From: Chitinolyticbacter meiyuanensis
GTDB taxonomy: Bacteria > Pseudomonadota > Gammaproteobacteria > Burkholderiales > Chitinibacteraceae
Length of the DNA stretch: 64,000 bases
Assembly: GCF_008033135.1 (NCBI RefSeq)
Contig: NZ_CP041335.1
Coordinates: 3,167,925 to 3,231,924, forward strand
Direction of reading: 5' to 3'
A model generated the notes under the pieces. The model had not been told where the DNA came from and did no database searches. It saw nothing but the letters and a program-made list of their open reading frames with translations. The stretch's first letter is position 1. Every line of letters begins with the position of its first letter. Positions 34,504-43,527 of this stretch are shown one piece after another. Made by a program: the position numbers and the translations under genes.

Positions 34504-37500
34504 TCAGGGATCGCGGAAAGTGGTAATGACGAAGAAATGATGCGGCGGATTGCGCCGATGGAAGCCTTGGTCCTTGAACGAGCCGATGGTGATGTTGGTG
34601 TGTACCGGCCCGTTCGGCCCTTCCGAAAAGGTGATGCGCTGGTTGCGGTTCTGCTCGCGCCCTGCGCCCTGGTTGATGTCCGAATCGAGCGGCCACAGGT
34701 TTTGAAAATGATCGGGGCCGCCCCAGTCGAGGTCCACCACATGATCCGCATCCTGGTCATGATCCGACATGCGATAGCCGTGGCGGGCGGTGCGGCGCTT
34801 GATGCGGTTCATCTCGGTTTCGGTGCGACCGGGATTGACCAGCACCATGATGTCGCCAGCATCAGGGAAATACGGCACACCGATGCGGTCCGTCACGGCA
34901 CCGGTATTGAGGTCGCGCAAATCTGTCGGCACGGTGCGACGGAAATCGGCCATGGCCGTACACATGTTGCGGGGCCGCCGACCGATGTGCAGCAATGTGC
35001 AGGTCGGCGTGAGTGTTCCATCGTGCGGGTCGGTCGCGCCGCTGCAATCGGCATTGGTGCTGCAGTTCGTTGCACTCTGATGCGTGGCAAGCGGCATGGT
35101 GGCTGGATAGGCGGTTGGTCGCTTGTACCAGGCCATCTCGATCGGATCATCGCGAGTCAACCCGGTGGGAATGCCGTTGCCGCCTGCAGGTAGCTGACCC
35201 GGTGGGCGCGGCCTTCCACCGCCGCCGCCGCCAAGCAGCCACTTGATGAGGTCCTCGAGATTGATCGATTCGCCCGACAGGTCGATATCCGGGTCCTGGC
35301 CGCGCCGCATCGGATCGATGTCGATGTCCTCGCCCCAGCAGTGATTCCATGCCGCCTGGGCCAAACGCCAGCGCTTGTGGAACAGGTTGTAGCCAACGAG
35401 CTCCAGGTCGAACTGGGCATCGAGGTTGAAATCGAGGTCGATGCAGCCGGGGAAATCGACGTTGGTGGTGAAACCTGGCTGGCCGTCGACGCACTCGACG
35501 CCAACGGTGCCGACAAACTCGGTGCTGAGCGTGCCATTGGCTTCGGCTTCGAGCCGGCCAATGGCACTGACGACATTGATCAGCGCCAGCCAGTTGGCGT
35601 TCGCACTCAGTTGCCCCCACAGGATCAGCCACGCGGTGAGATCGGCCGGGATGCGCAGCGTGGCTGTGCCGCTGTAGTCCCCGCGCAAGGGATCGACATC
35701 CATGCACATATCGGTGAGCCGCGCCGGGCCGATGCCAGCCTCGATGCCAGCCTCCATGCCCGCCTGCGCCAGCAGTTCCAGCTCGACGAGGAACACCGGT
35801 GGTGGCGCCTCGATCCAGGTCGACCAGACCTCGGTTTCCGGCAGCGACTCGCTCACGCTGTCACCGACGCTGCGACGGTTGAACAGGATGACTTCGGGCA
35901 TGCAGATGCGCACGCGTCCTGGCCCGGTCGGCGCACCACCGCCACCTGCAGCCCCTCCAGCGCCGCCGCCTTGAGCCCCCGCATCGGGACCGCCGCCACC
36001 TGCCGCCGCATCCGCTGGGCAGGGGCCATCACACTCCGAAACGGCACGCGGCGGATCCGAGTATTTCCAGTAATCACTGTGCGGCTTGGCGCCAAAAATC
36101 CAGCCTATGGCGTTCTTGGCGCCATAGGTACACACCGCCTCCAGATCGCAGAAACGGTGACACGGGCCAAAGATCACCCCGGCAAGCCCAACTTCTCCGA
36201 AATTGTTGCCGCACCAATCAAAGCAGGAATCGTGCTCCAGGCACCCCTGGTGGATGCCGCAAACATGATAGTTGGGGTACACCCAGAAACGGTGCCGTGC
36301 GCCGCCATCGATCGTTTCGCACTCGCTATGCTCCAGCTCTTCATCGCAGGTCTTGCAATCCGGACCACACGCGCCGCGGCATTTGGAGCCACTGGCAAAA
36401 CCCGGGTCATTCGGGAATACGCCACTCAGCGGCCCCACGGCATGAGGGGGGCCTGCCTTGCCGCCATCATCCCAACGCGCGCCATGGCCGGATGGCATCA
36501 GATTGAGCCGGCGCATCCAATCGCACAGGGGACAATCGTCCATGAACATGCCACGGCCGATCTCGATGCCAAGGCGATCGAAGCCGAAGCGATCCAGCGT
36601 GGGCTTGATGATGTTGAACGATGCGGAGATGCCGGAACGCCCGGCCGAGAACGCCAGATCGAAGCCACTGTCGATGGCGAGATCGTCGTGCCAGTCCGCC
36701 AGCGGCCAGTAGAGCCGGCACACGTTCTGCCCCAGCAGCTGTAGCTCGCCGAACCCGGCAACGCCGGCATCGGCAGCAAGGCCCAACGTCTGGCGCTGGC
36801 TCATGGCCAGCGACACGCCGGAAAGGCTGGCGCTCATCGCCCCCGCGGCAGTGACCTGGCTCGCCACGATACCGCGGGCAAAGCCGGCCAGCCCCACCTC
36901 GGCGCCGATCACCGGCACACGCAGCACAATGGGCGGATCGGGCCAAGCAATGATCATGCCCAGTTCGCCATGCAGCCCTGCTTCCAGCTGGGCACCCAGC
37001 CCGACCGCGACCGTCGCGGTGATCGCACCGGCTGCGGAGACCGACGGCCCGAGCGGGTTGATCACGATGCGCAGGCCATGCAGCTGGCATGGCCCGAGCT
37101 GGCCGGACAACTCCGGCGACAGCCCCACGAAGGCGGTGAGCACGCCGTAGACCGTGAGCACACCCGAGGTGACGCTGGCCACGGCGATGGGTACATGGGC
37201 ATCCATGCGCGGCAGGCTGAACTGGAATGGCAGCACAGGGCACACCGGCATCGCCGGCACGGTGATCACGAGGCTGGTGCCGGAGATGCTGACCATGCCG
37301 CCAATGGCCGAAGCCAGGGCAGTGGCCGCATCCCAGACGTCGCGGGCGAAACCGAACACGGTGTCCGCCACCGCCTCTGCCCCTTCCGCGATCGCTTCCG
37401 CGCCTTCCACAATGGCCTCGCCAGCCGCCTCGGCCCCTTCGGCGATGGCCTCGCCCGCTGCCTCCGCACCCTCGACGATCGCTTCTCCGGCGGCTTGCAC

Positions 37501-38319
37501 GCCTTCACCCACGGCCTCCGCGCCTTCGACGATGCCCTCGCCGATGTCGGATGCAGTATCGGCGACCGCATCGCCGACATCGGATAAGGCATCCTCCACA
37601 TCGCTGAGACTCGGCAGACTGGGCAAGCCTATCCGTTGCACCACCGGCCCGGCTTTTTCCTCCTCGGCCTCGTGCGCCGCGCATTCGGCGCACTTGGGCT
37701 GCGCCGCATGCGGCTGCCCACCCTGTTGCACCACGTGGGTGAGCTCATGCGCCAGCAGGCGCTGCCCTTCCGGCGATGATGGGGCGTATTCGCCGTTGGC
37801 GAAGTAGACATGGCTGCCCACGGTGAAGGCGCGCGCGCCCAGATTGCGCGACATCGCATCGGCTTCGCCGTCGTGATGCAGGCGTACGCCGCTGAAATCC
37901 TCACCGAACGCTCGCTCCATGGCGCCGCGCAGGCCGCCGGACATCGGCGCGCCGCCATCCGGGTTCAGCGGCACTTGGTGCGCGGTGCGCGGGATGGCGC
38001 CCGGCTTGCGCTGCGCCAGCGCTCCCCCTTGCTCCTCGCAGCCACACTTGCGCTGGATGCGTGTGTCGCCCAGCGGCGTGATCGCCGGCTTGCTGCCCGG
38101 CACGCCGGACAACTGCGCCACCACCTGCTCGGCCACCCGATCCGCCTCGCGCTCGAAGTGGCTGTCGGGTGCATCGACCTGCGCGCCCTTGGCTTGCGTT
38201 GCATAGCGCTGCCATTGCGGCCCGTTGTCGTGCTGGCCGCCGCATTTGCTGCACGCCCGCTGCACCCGGGGCGCCGGGCGGCGCTCCGGGGTGGCGGTAG
38301 CGTGGGCAGAGGAGGCCAT
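34504..38319 (-). CDS. eCIS-associated DUF4157 protein, candidate payload: DUF4157, amphipathic repeats, PLA2-like region, HNH-like C-terminus
   Basis: 1271 residues. Residues 1-70 carry Cys pairs (C-S-K-C, K-C-G-C). DUF4157 spans about 90-210, with the metal-protease-type H-E-L-T-H-V-V-Q-Q near 191. Residues 259-320 repeat an 11-residue unit G-E-A-I-x-E-G-A-E-A-x. A long Ala/Gly/Val-rich middle follows. Near 640-740 lies a Cys-rich segment with G-C-L-E-H-D-S-C-F-D-W-C, the His-Asp pair of phospholipase A2. A Gly/Ala/Pro linker (about 765-800) leads to a second half. The last 110 residues hold D-A-D-H-V-V-D-L-D-W-G-G and N-L-W-P-L, HNH-like. DUF4157 is a known marker of eCIS cargo; the enzyme assignments are inferred from motifs only. 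Confidence 0.8.
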   Translation of the reverse strand: MASSAHATATPERRPAPRVQRACSKCGGQHDNGPQWQRYATQAKGAQVDAPDSHFEREADRVAEQVVAQLSGVPGSKPAITPLGDTRIQRKCGCEEQGGALAQRKPGAIPRTAHQVPLNPDGGAPMSGGLRGAMERAFGEDFSGVRLHHDGEADAMSRNLGARAFTVGSHVYFANGEYAPSSPEGQRLLAHELTHVVQQGGQPHAAQPKCAECAAHEAEEEKAGPVVQRIGLPSLPSLSDVEDALSDVGDAVADTASDIGEGIVEGAEAVGEGVQAAGEAIVEGAEAAGEAIAEGAEAAGEAIVEGAEAIAEGAEAVADTVFGFARDVWDAATALASAIGGMVSISGTSLVITVPAMPVCPVLPFQFSLPRMDAHVPIAVASVTSGVLTVYGVLTAFVGLSPELSGQLGPCQLHGLRIVINPLGPSVSAAGAITATVAVGLGAQLEAGLHGELGMIIAWPDPPIVLRVPVIGAEVGLAGFARGIVASQVTAAGAMSASLSGVSLAMSQRQTLGLAADAGVAGFGELQLLGQNVCRLYWPLADWHDDLAIDSGFDLAFSAGRSGISASFNIIKPTLDRFGFDRLGIEIGRGMFMDDCPLCDWMRRLNLMPSGHGARWDDGGKAGPPHAVGPLSGVFPNDPGFASGSKCRGACGPDCKTCDEELEHSECETIDGGARHRFWVYPNYHVCGIHQGCLEHDSCFDWCGNNFGEVGLAGVIFGPCHRFCDLEAVCTYGAKNAIGWIFGAKPHSDYWKYSDPPRAVSECDGPCPADAAAGGGGPDAGAQGGGAGGAAGGGGAPTGPGRVRICMPEVILFNRRSVGDSVSESLPETEVWSTWIEAPPPVFLVELELLAQAGMEAGIEAGIGPARLTDMCMDVDPLRGDYSGTATLRIPADLTAWLILWGQLSANANWLALINVVSAIGRLEAEANGTLSTEFVGTVGVECVDGQPGFTTNVDFPGCIDLDFNLDAQFDLELVGYNLFHKRWRLAQAAWNHCWGEDIDIDPMRRGQDPDIDLSGESINLEDLIKWLLGGGGGGRPRPPGQLPAGGNGIPTGLTRDDPIEMAWYKRPTAYPATMPLATHQSATNCSTNADCSGATDPHDGTLTPTCTLLHIGRRPRNMCTAMADFRRTVPTDLRDLNTGAVTDRIGVPYFPDAGDIMVLVNPGRTETEMNRIKRRTARHGYRMSDHDQDADHVVDLDWGGPDHFQNLWPLDSDINQGAGREQNRNQRITFSEGPNGPVHTNITIGSFKDQGFHRRNPPHHFFVITTFRDP
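37361..37545 (-). repeat. 33-bp coding repeats (11-residue amphipathic repeat) in the DUF4157 gene
   Basis: About five degenerate copies of a unit encoding G-E-A-I-V-E-G-A-E-A-A. The spacing is a near-regular 33 bases. It encodes an alternating Glu and Ala/Ile helix that could insert into, or pack along, a tube or membrane. Confidence 0.75.
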
Positions 38320-38331
38320 CGTCGCGATCCG

Positions 38332-41300
38332 CTACAGCTTGGGATGCAGCTGGGCGAAGAAGATCACGGCCTGGTAGTTGTCCGGGTTGAGGCCGAGTTT
38401 CTTCTCGATCTCATCCCGTTCGGCTGCGCCCAACTGCCGCGACTGCGCACCCTGCAACACGCTCACCGGCGCAACACGCTGCATCGACAGCTCCACCTGC
38501 TTGGCCATGTCCTCGGCCAGCTGCAGCTGGCTTTGCTCGGTGACGAAGACCACGGCGGCGCTGCGCGGCGGGTTGAGCGCGATGAAGGTCTTCACGTCCG
38601 CATCCAGCGCGTCCGCCGACGCCGGTTGGAAGCCGTTCCACACTTGCGTGCGATAGCTGATGTTGGTGCCGAGGTACTGGTAGCGTTCGCCTTCCCACAG
38701 CATCGGCACTGCAAGCACCTCGCCGCTGGCAACCACTTCGCGCACCAGGACTGCGATGCCACGGCAGGTGGAGAGCTGCGCCACCGCGGCATCCTGCATG
38801 CCTTCGACGCGGTTGAAGCCGCCACGCAGCTCATCGACGATGGTGACGGTATCGCGGACCACGGCATCGCGCTCGTTGGCATTGGCATAGAAGGCCAGCG
38901 CGTATTCCGGGTTGGTGTCGGGCGTGCCCCAGGCCTCCACCACGGCAGCGGCGCTCGCATCGGTCAGCTCGCCGTCGCTGCCGAATTCGGCGTGCGTCGG
39001 CCCGCTGGCCTGGCTTTGCTTCAACGCTTCGGCCAGCCCGGAAATCTTGTAGGTGCGCTGGAACACCGCATAGTTGCCCACGCCATCAATGACATACACC
39101 TCCTGGCAAACGGCCTTGGTCTGCTGGGTGACGAGGAAGGTGGCACCATCGAGACCGGACAGGCCCAGCGCCGGCAGCACCGGCAGCACCACGTTGTCGA
39201 TCGCGGCATCCGGCGCGCCAGTCAGTGCCAGCTCCAGGCTGGCCAAGCGCGCCTTGGCCAGCGTCTCGCCCTCGGCCTGGGCGGCGCCTTGCGAGCCGAT
39301 GCCGCCAAAGCGCACGCGGTTGCCCGGTTGCGCCGCGGCCCAGTCAGCCAGCAGTTCGGTGGTCGGCGTGGCGATGCTGGAGCGGCCACCCTCGAACTCG
39401 ACCACCGCCACCGGGGCAAACCCGAGCTTGGTGATGCGGGCGGCATCGCCCGACAGCACGGCGGCGCGAGCCTGCTGCAGGGTGCGCTCACTGGTCACCT
39501 TGAGATGGAACAGCTGGTAGCGGCGCGCATCGACACGCGGCACCGCGGCATCAATGCCGCATTGCCGGGTGCGGCGACGATGGAACAGCACCCAGTCGCG
39601 ACGGGCGAGCACGGTCAGCGCTTCGCCGCTGGGTGGTGGTGCGCCAAAGAGATCGGCCAGTGCGTCGGCGGCAAAGGTCGGCGAGCCCTCGCGGGTGGCC
39701 AGCACCTGGATGGCCGTTTCCGAGGCCACGCGCAGCGCATTGCCAGGACTCAGTACGTTGTCGTCGCGGATCAGCGAGGCGAGCAGCACCGATTCGTCCT
39801 CATCGTCGCCGCGGACGCGGAAGGTGATGGCGAGTTCGGCAGCGGCCGGCTGATTGCGCCAGCGCGCATCGACCCGAACGCTGGACAATTCGAACAGCGC
39901 TTCACCGACATTGGCGCCGGCGAGGTCGACATCGACCAGCGCCCTGCCCCCGTCGGCGGTGACGCCGCGCATCAGCAGCACCGGCACCGACAGCGGGATG
40001 ATGCGCCGCGCGCCGGCCACGCCGGCGAAGGTACCGGCCACGGTGGCCGAGCCATCGAAGGTGGCACGCACCGACACGCCGTTGCTGCGCAGCACCCGCT
40101 GCTCGATGGTCAACCGCCCGGCGAGCGCCACGTCGAGAAACTGGCCCGCGCCATCCTCGGGAATCAGGATCGTCACGTCGAGCGATACCGCCAGCGCGCT
40201 GCCTTCCGGCGCACTGTAGGGATCGTCGGAGGTATTGCCGGACAACCACAACGCCACGTGATCGACACTTTCGTCCTGCAGCCCTTCGTAGCGGATGGCG
40301 CCGGCCTTCTTGCCCGCTTCGGCGCGCTTGGCGGCCTGGGCCGCGCGCACCTGCTCGGCCGAGCTGCGGATCTGCGCATAGCGCATGGCGATGCCGGCCG
40401 TGGTGTCGCCGGCATCCGCAGCCTTGCTGCGGGCCTTGGCCTCCACCGGCTCGGCCGTCTCCTTGGCCATCGCATTGAAGGTATACCAGGCAGCCTGCTC
40501 CATCGAATTGACGTTGGCCTTGGCCCAGTCGCGCGCTTCCTGGATCGCCGCACGCTTGCTGCCGGTTTCCATCATCCCGGCGAAATGGAAGGCCAACCGG
40601 CCGTCACCACCCTGCTCGCTGCGACCGGCACCAGCCACCTCGTCGCGCTGATAGGTCTGGCTTGCGCGGGGACCGGTTTCCAATTGCTGCAGCTTGCCGC
40701 GCTGTGCGCCGCCGACCACCACCACTTCCGGCAGCTCGTCCCGCTCGCTGCCGTCCTTGTCGTTGCCGCCGCGCACCCGCACCGCCCAACCGACGCCACG
40801 CTCGGCCTGCGCGCCGACGATCTCGCCGTCCGGCACCAGGATGTCCACCTCGTCCTTGTGTTGCGGATCATCAAGGCCACGGGTCAGCGAGATGCGCTCC
40901 ATGTGCTGCGCTTCCTGCCAGGCCTCGGCCACGTAATCGGGGCGCACCACGCAGAAGCGCAGGTCGACGCCATCCCCCAGCAATGCGCGCACCTGCTGGT
41001 TCACCGACAGCGTGCTACCGGCCACCACCGGCAGGTAGCCGGCACTCGGCAGCTCGACGATGCCGCCATTGATCAGCACCCGGTCGGTGGCGGTCAGCTT
41101 CACCTGTTGCTTGGCCTGCTGCAGCTTGCCGACGAGATCGGCGATCTGGCTGTGGCCACCGGCAAAGCTCACCTTGCGCTCGACCAGCTGGCGCGCGGTC
41201 TCGACGTAGTAGCGTTGCAGCTCGACCATCACATCGCTGGCTTCCACCACCAGGCGGCGCATGCGGCTGCATGGATCGTCATCGTCGCCGGGCGCCGGGC

Positions 41301-42249
41301 CGTGCTCGAGCACATGCACCAGCTGGCACTGGAACTGCAGCACCTGCGCGAGGAACACGTCCCACGGCCGCATCATCATCTGCCACTGCCAGTAGCGCTT
41401 GGGGTGGCCGTCGACATGCTCGCGCCGCGCGATCCAGCCGTCGAGGAACTGCACGTTGCCGCCGGAGTACGCCAGCACGCCGAGCGGCACGAAATCGCCG
41501 GCCGAGGCCAGCGCGCCGCGGCACCAGACCGACGATTCCAGCAGCGCCGCGCTCATGGTCTTGCCATAGCGTGCCGCTTCGTCGGCGTAATAGCTCGATG
41601 CCACCCGCGAGCGCAGGTGGGCAGCGGTGAAATCCACCGCATTGCTGGTCGGCAGCGGCGTGACGAGGTTGAGCGGCAGCGCCAGCAGCACCACACCCTC
41701 GCGCCGCGCATCGAAATCCGCGCTCTGCGCGCAGGCCGATTCGCAGGCCTTGCCCCAGACCTCGGCCCGGCCGCACAGCGCTTCGGCATGGACGATGCCG
41801 ATCAGATACAGCGTGGTACCCGCCACCGGCGTGGCGATCGGTGCCGACGACGCCGGCTGGCAGGCACCGAAGTGACCATCGCCCCCGGCGCCGGCCGGCC
41901 CGTTGCCATTGCCCTGCGAGCGGGCGATCAGCTCGGCGATGCCGACCTCGGCCGCATCGGGCAACAGCAACACGCGGCCTTCGTTGTCGATCGCGAGCCC
42001 GGCCGACAGTTGCAGCCGCCCGCCGGACAGCGTGGAAAGGTTGAAGCCATGCACCACGCCGGCGCCGCTGGCCCGATTGCTCTCGCGCACCAGCGCACGC
42101 AGGTAGTCCTGCTCGCGAGTGAGGTCTTCGGCACCGAGATAGCGGCCATCGAAGTAGTTGATGCGGGTCAGGTCGGTACGCTCCGGGATCAGCGTGATGC
42201 CACGCTGGGCGCCGACGAGGACGAGGGTGGAGGTTGAGTTGGTCGCCAT
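38332..42249 (-). CDS. Large eCIS-associated protein with shared N-terminal module and OmpA-like segment
   Basis: 1305 residues. Near residues 23-110 it has N-Y-F-D-G-R-Y-L, L-T-R-E-Q-D-Y and G-V-V-H-G-F, then L-A-I-D-N-E-G-R-V. The same module opens the next upstream gene. The middle has a K-A-R-S-K-A-A-D-A and A-Q-A-A-K-R-A-E-A helical stretch and beta-sandwich-looking repeats. Around 945-1010, F-E-G-G-R-S-S-I then A-K-A-R-L-A-S-L-E-L-A resembles an OmpA-like peptidoglycan-binding domain in outline. A bundle role linking baseplate and cell wall is possible. Start M-A-T-N-S-T follows a good ribosome site. No close family name is known to me. Confidence 0.7.
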   Translation of the reverse strand: MATNSTSTLVLVGAQRGITLIPERTDLTRINYFDGRYLGAEDLTREQDYLRALVRESNRASGAGVVHGFNLSTLSGGRLQLSAGLAIDNEGRVLLLPDAAEVGIAELIARSQGNGNGPAGAGGDGHFGACQPASSAPIATPVAGTTLYLIGIVHAEALCGRAEVWGKACESACAQSADFDARREGVVLLALPLNLVTPLPTSNAVDFTAAHLRSRVASSYYADEAARYGKTMSAALLESSVWCRGALASAGDFVPLGVLAYSGGNVQFLDGWIARREHVDGHPKRYWQWQMMMRPWDVFLAQVLQFQCQLVHVLEHGPAPGDDDDPCSRMRRLVVEASDVMVELQRYYVETARQLVERKVSFAGGHSQIADLVGKLQQAKQQVKLTATDRVLINGGIVELPSAGYLPVVAGSTLSVNQQVRALLGDGVDLRFCVVRPDYVAEAWQEAQHMERISLTRGLDDPQHKDEVDILVPDGEIVGAQAERGVGWAVRVRGGNDKDGSERDELPEVVVVGGAQRGKLQQLETGPRASQTYQRDEVAGAGRSEQGGDGRLAFHFAGMMETGSKRAAIQEARDWAKANVNSMEQAAWYTFNAMAKETAEPVEAKARSKAADAGDTTAGIAMRYAQIRSSAEQVRAAQAAKRAEAGKKAGAIRYEGLQDESVDHVALWLSGNTSDDPYSAPEGSALAVSLDVTILIPEDGAGQFLDVALAGRLTIEQRVLRSNGVSVRATFDGSATVAGTFAGVAGARRIIPLSVPVLLMRGVTADGGRALVDVDLAGANVGEALFELSSVRVDARWRNQPAAAELAITFRVRGDDEDESVLLASLIRDDNVLSPGNALRVASETAIQVLATREGSPTFAADALADLFGAPPPSGEALTVLARRDWVLFHRRRTRQCGIDAAVPRVDARRYQLFHLKVTSERTLQQARAAVLSGDAARITKLGFAPVAVVEFEGGRSSIATPTTELLADWAAAQPGNRVRFGGIGSQGAAQAEGETLAKARLASLELALTGAPDAAIDNVVLPVLPALGLSGLDGATFLVTQQTKAVCQEVYVIDGVGNYAVFQRTYKISGLAEALKQSQASGPTHAEFGSDGELTDASAAAVVEAWGTPDTNPEYALAFYANANERDAVVRDTVTIVDELRGGFNRVEGMQDAAVAQLSTCRGIAVLVREVVASGEVLAVPMLWEGERYQYLGTNISYRTQVWNGFQPASADALDADVKTFIALNPPRSAAVVFVTEQSQLQLAEDMAKQVELSMQRVAPVSVLQGAQSRQLGAAERDEIEKKLGLNPDNYQAVIFFAQLHPKL

Positions 42250-42259
42250 CGCAGTGCCC

Positions 42260-43516
42260 TCAGTTGGTCCAGACGAAATCGCGGCCCAGCGCGGCATTGC
42301 CGTCCGGGTTGCTGCCGGTGTCGCCGTAGAGCGGCAGGAAGTTGTCGCCGAGTATCGGCTTGCCGCCGCTGCCGGCCAGCAGCACGCGCACCCGGCTGCC
42401 AGCCGGGTCGGCGGCGAATTCGACGGTGAGCGAGAGGCCGTCGGCCGCCGCGGTCAGCGTGGCGGCGAAGTCTTCCCAGCCGGTACCGGCCACGAAGCGG
42501 GTCGAAGTCAGCGCGGCGGGCTTGACGGAATCACCCGCCACTGCGCGCGTCAGCGGCAGCGTCAGCGTGGTGCCCGCCAGCGTGATGCCGGAGGCGACTA
42601 CCTGCGGCCCGGTCGCCGGTGCTGCCACGCCGCCACCGGACTGCAAGGCCTGCGTGGCCACCAGCACCGGCCGGATCAGGTTGTCCGCCTCGCCGCCGGT
42701 CACGGTATCGGCCGCGGCGTTCAGCACCACGTCGTTCAATTGCGCCAGCACGATGTCACGCGGGGCGCCGTCGGCAAACAACTGGGCCTCGACATCGTCC
42801 TCGTCGCTGCCTGTCACCACCGCCAGCGCATCACGGATCGCCGCCTGGCGCAGTACGTCCTCGCGTGCGGTGGCCTGCTCGCCCGCTGGCAATGCGGCAA
42901 GCGCCGCCAACGCGTCGAGCACCGCCTGGTCGTCAGGCTGCGGGTTGCCATCCTCGTCGGTCGCCGGCGCATCGAGCCCCTGCGCCAGCCGCAACAGGTG
43001 ATGGCCGCGTGGCCAGGCTGGTGCCGGGCCCGGCACCAGCAGCAGCTCGGCGGTTTCCAGCACCCGCGAATACGCGGTTTCGCTGCTGCCGCCGGCGCAG
43101 GTATCGATCAGTGCCGGCACCGGCCGGGCAAGGCAGGCCAGGTGGCGGATCACCACGTGGGCGGTGAAGGTGATGCTGCCATCCTCGCCCACCACCGGTG
43201 CGAGCTCCGCATCGTCGCGGTGCTCGGCATACCAAGTCGGCAGGTTGAGGCACTGCAGCACATCCACATGCAGCTCGCGGCCGAAGCCATCGAGCGCGAG
43301 GCCAGGGGCGACGCGCACCTCGCCCGCCTCCGGCGCCAGGCTCACGCCCAGGCCCCAGACGGTGCCGAAGCCGTGCAACCAGCCCTGATGCAGCCGGATC
43401 TTGCCGCGGTGGTAGCTCTGGTCGGTTTCGAAATCATCGACGCCCAGCAGCATGCCGTAGTGGTAGCGCACTGCCTGATAGGGGCGGTTGGGCAGTGTCG
43501 TGGTCTGTTCAGCCAT
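42260..43516 (-). CDS. eCIS-associated protein with baseplate-type N-terminal module
   Basis: 418 residues. The N-terminus has R-Y-H-Y-G-M-L-L-G-V-D-D-F-E-T-D-Q-S-Y-H and G-T-V-W-G-L-G-V, then V-A-P-G-L-A-L-D-G-F-G-R-E-L. This is a recurrent module in eCIS operons, often written as phage tail or baseplate associated. The second half has beta-rich sequence ending in F-V-W-T-N. It starts 11 bases after the coiled-coil gene and lies 10 bases before the 1305-residue gene, so the two paralogous modules are translated one after another. Confidence 0.7.
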   Translation of the reverse strand: MAEQTTTLPNRPYQAVRYHYGMLLGVDDFETDQSYHRGKIRLHQGWLHGFGTVWGLGVSLAPEAGEVRVAPGLALDGFGRELHVDVLQCLNLPTWYAEHRDDAELAPVVGEDGSITFTAHVVIRHLACLARPVPALIDTCAGGSSETAYSRVLETAELLLVPGPAPAWPRGHHLLRLAQGLDAPATDEDGNPQPDDQAVLDALAALAALPAGEQATAREDVLRQAAIRDALAVVTGSDEDDVEAQLFADGAPRDIVLAQLNDVVLNAAADTVTGGEADNLIRPVLVATQALQSGGGVAAPATGPQVVASGITLAGTTLTLPLTRAVAGDSVKPAALTSTRFVAGTGWEDFAATLTAAADGLSLTVEFAADPAGSRVRVLLAGSGGKPILGDNFLPLYGDTGSNPDGNAALGRDFVWTN

Positions 43517-43527
43517 GATGGCCTCCC

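Noticed and set aside
37810-42237. A 1475-codon open frame on the plus strand opposite the 1305-residue eCIS gene, and similar long antisense frames at 663-2936, 15691-17622, 19786-21699 and 43555-46521
   Set aside because: They mirror genes with clear motifs on the other strand and have His/Arg/Gln-rich sequence typical of antisense frames in GC-rich DNA.
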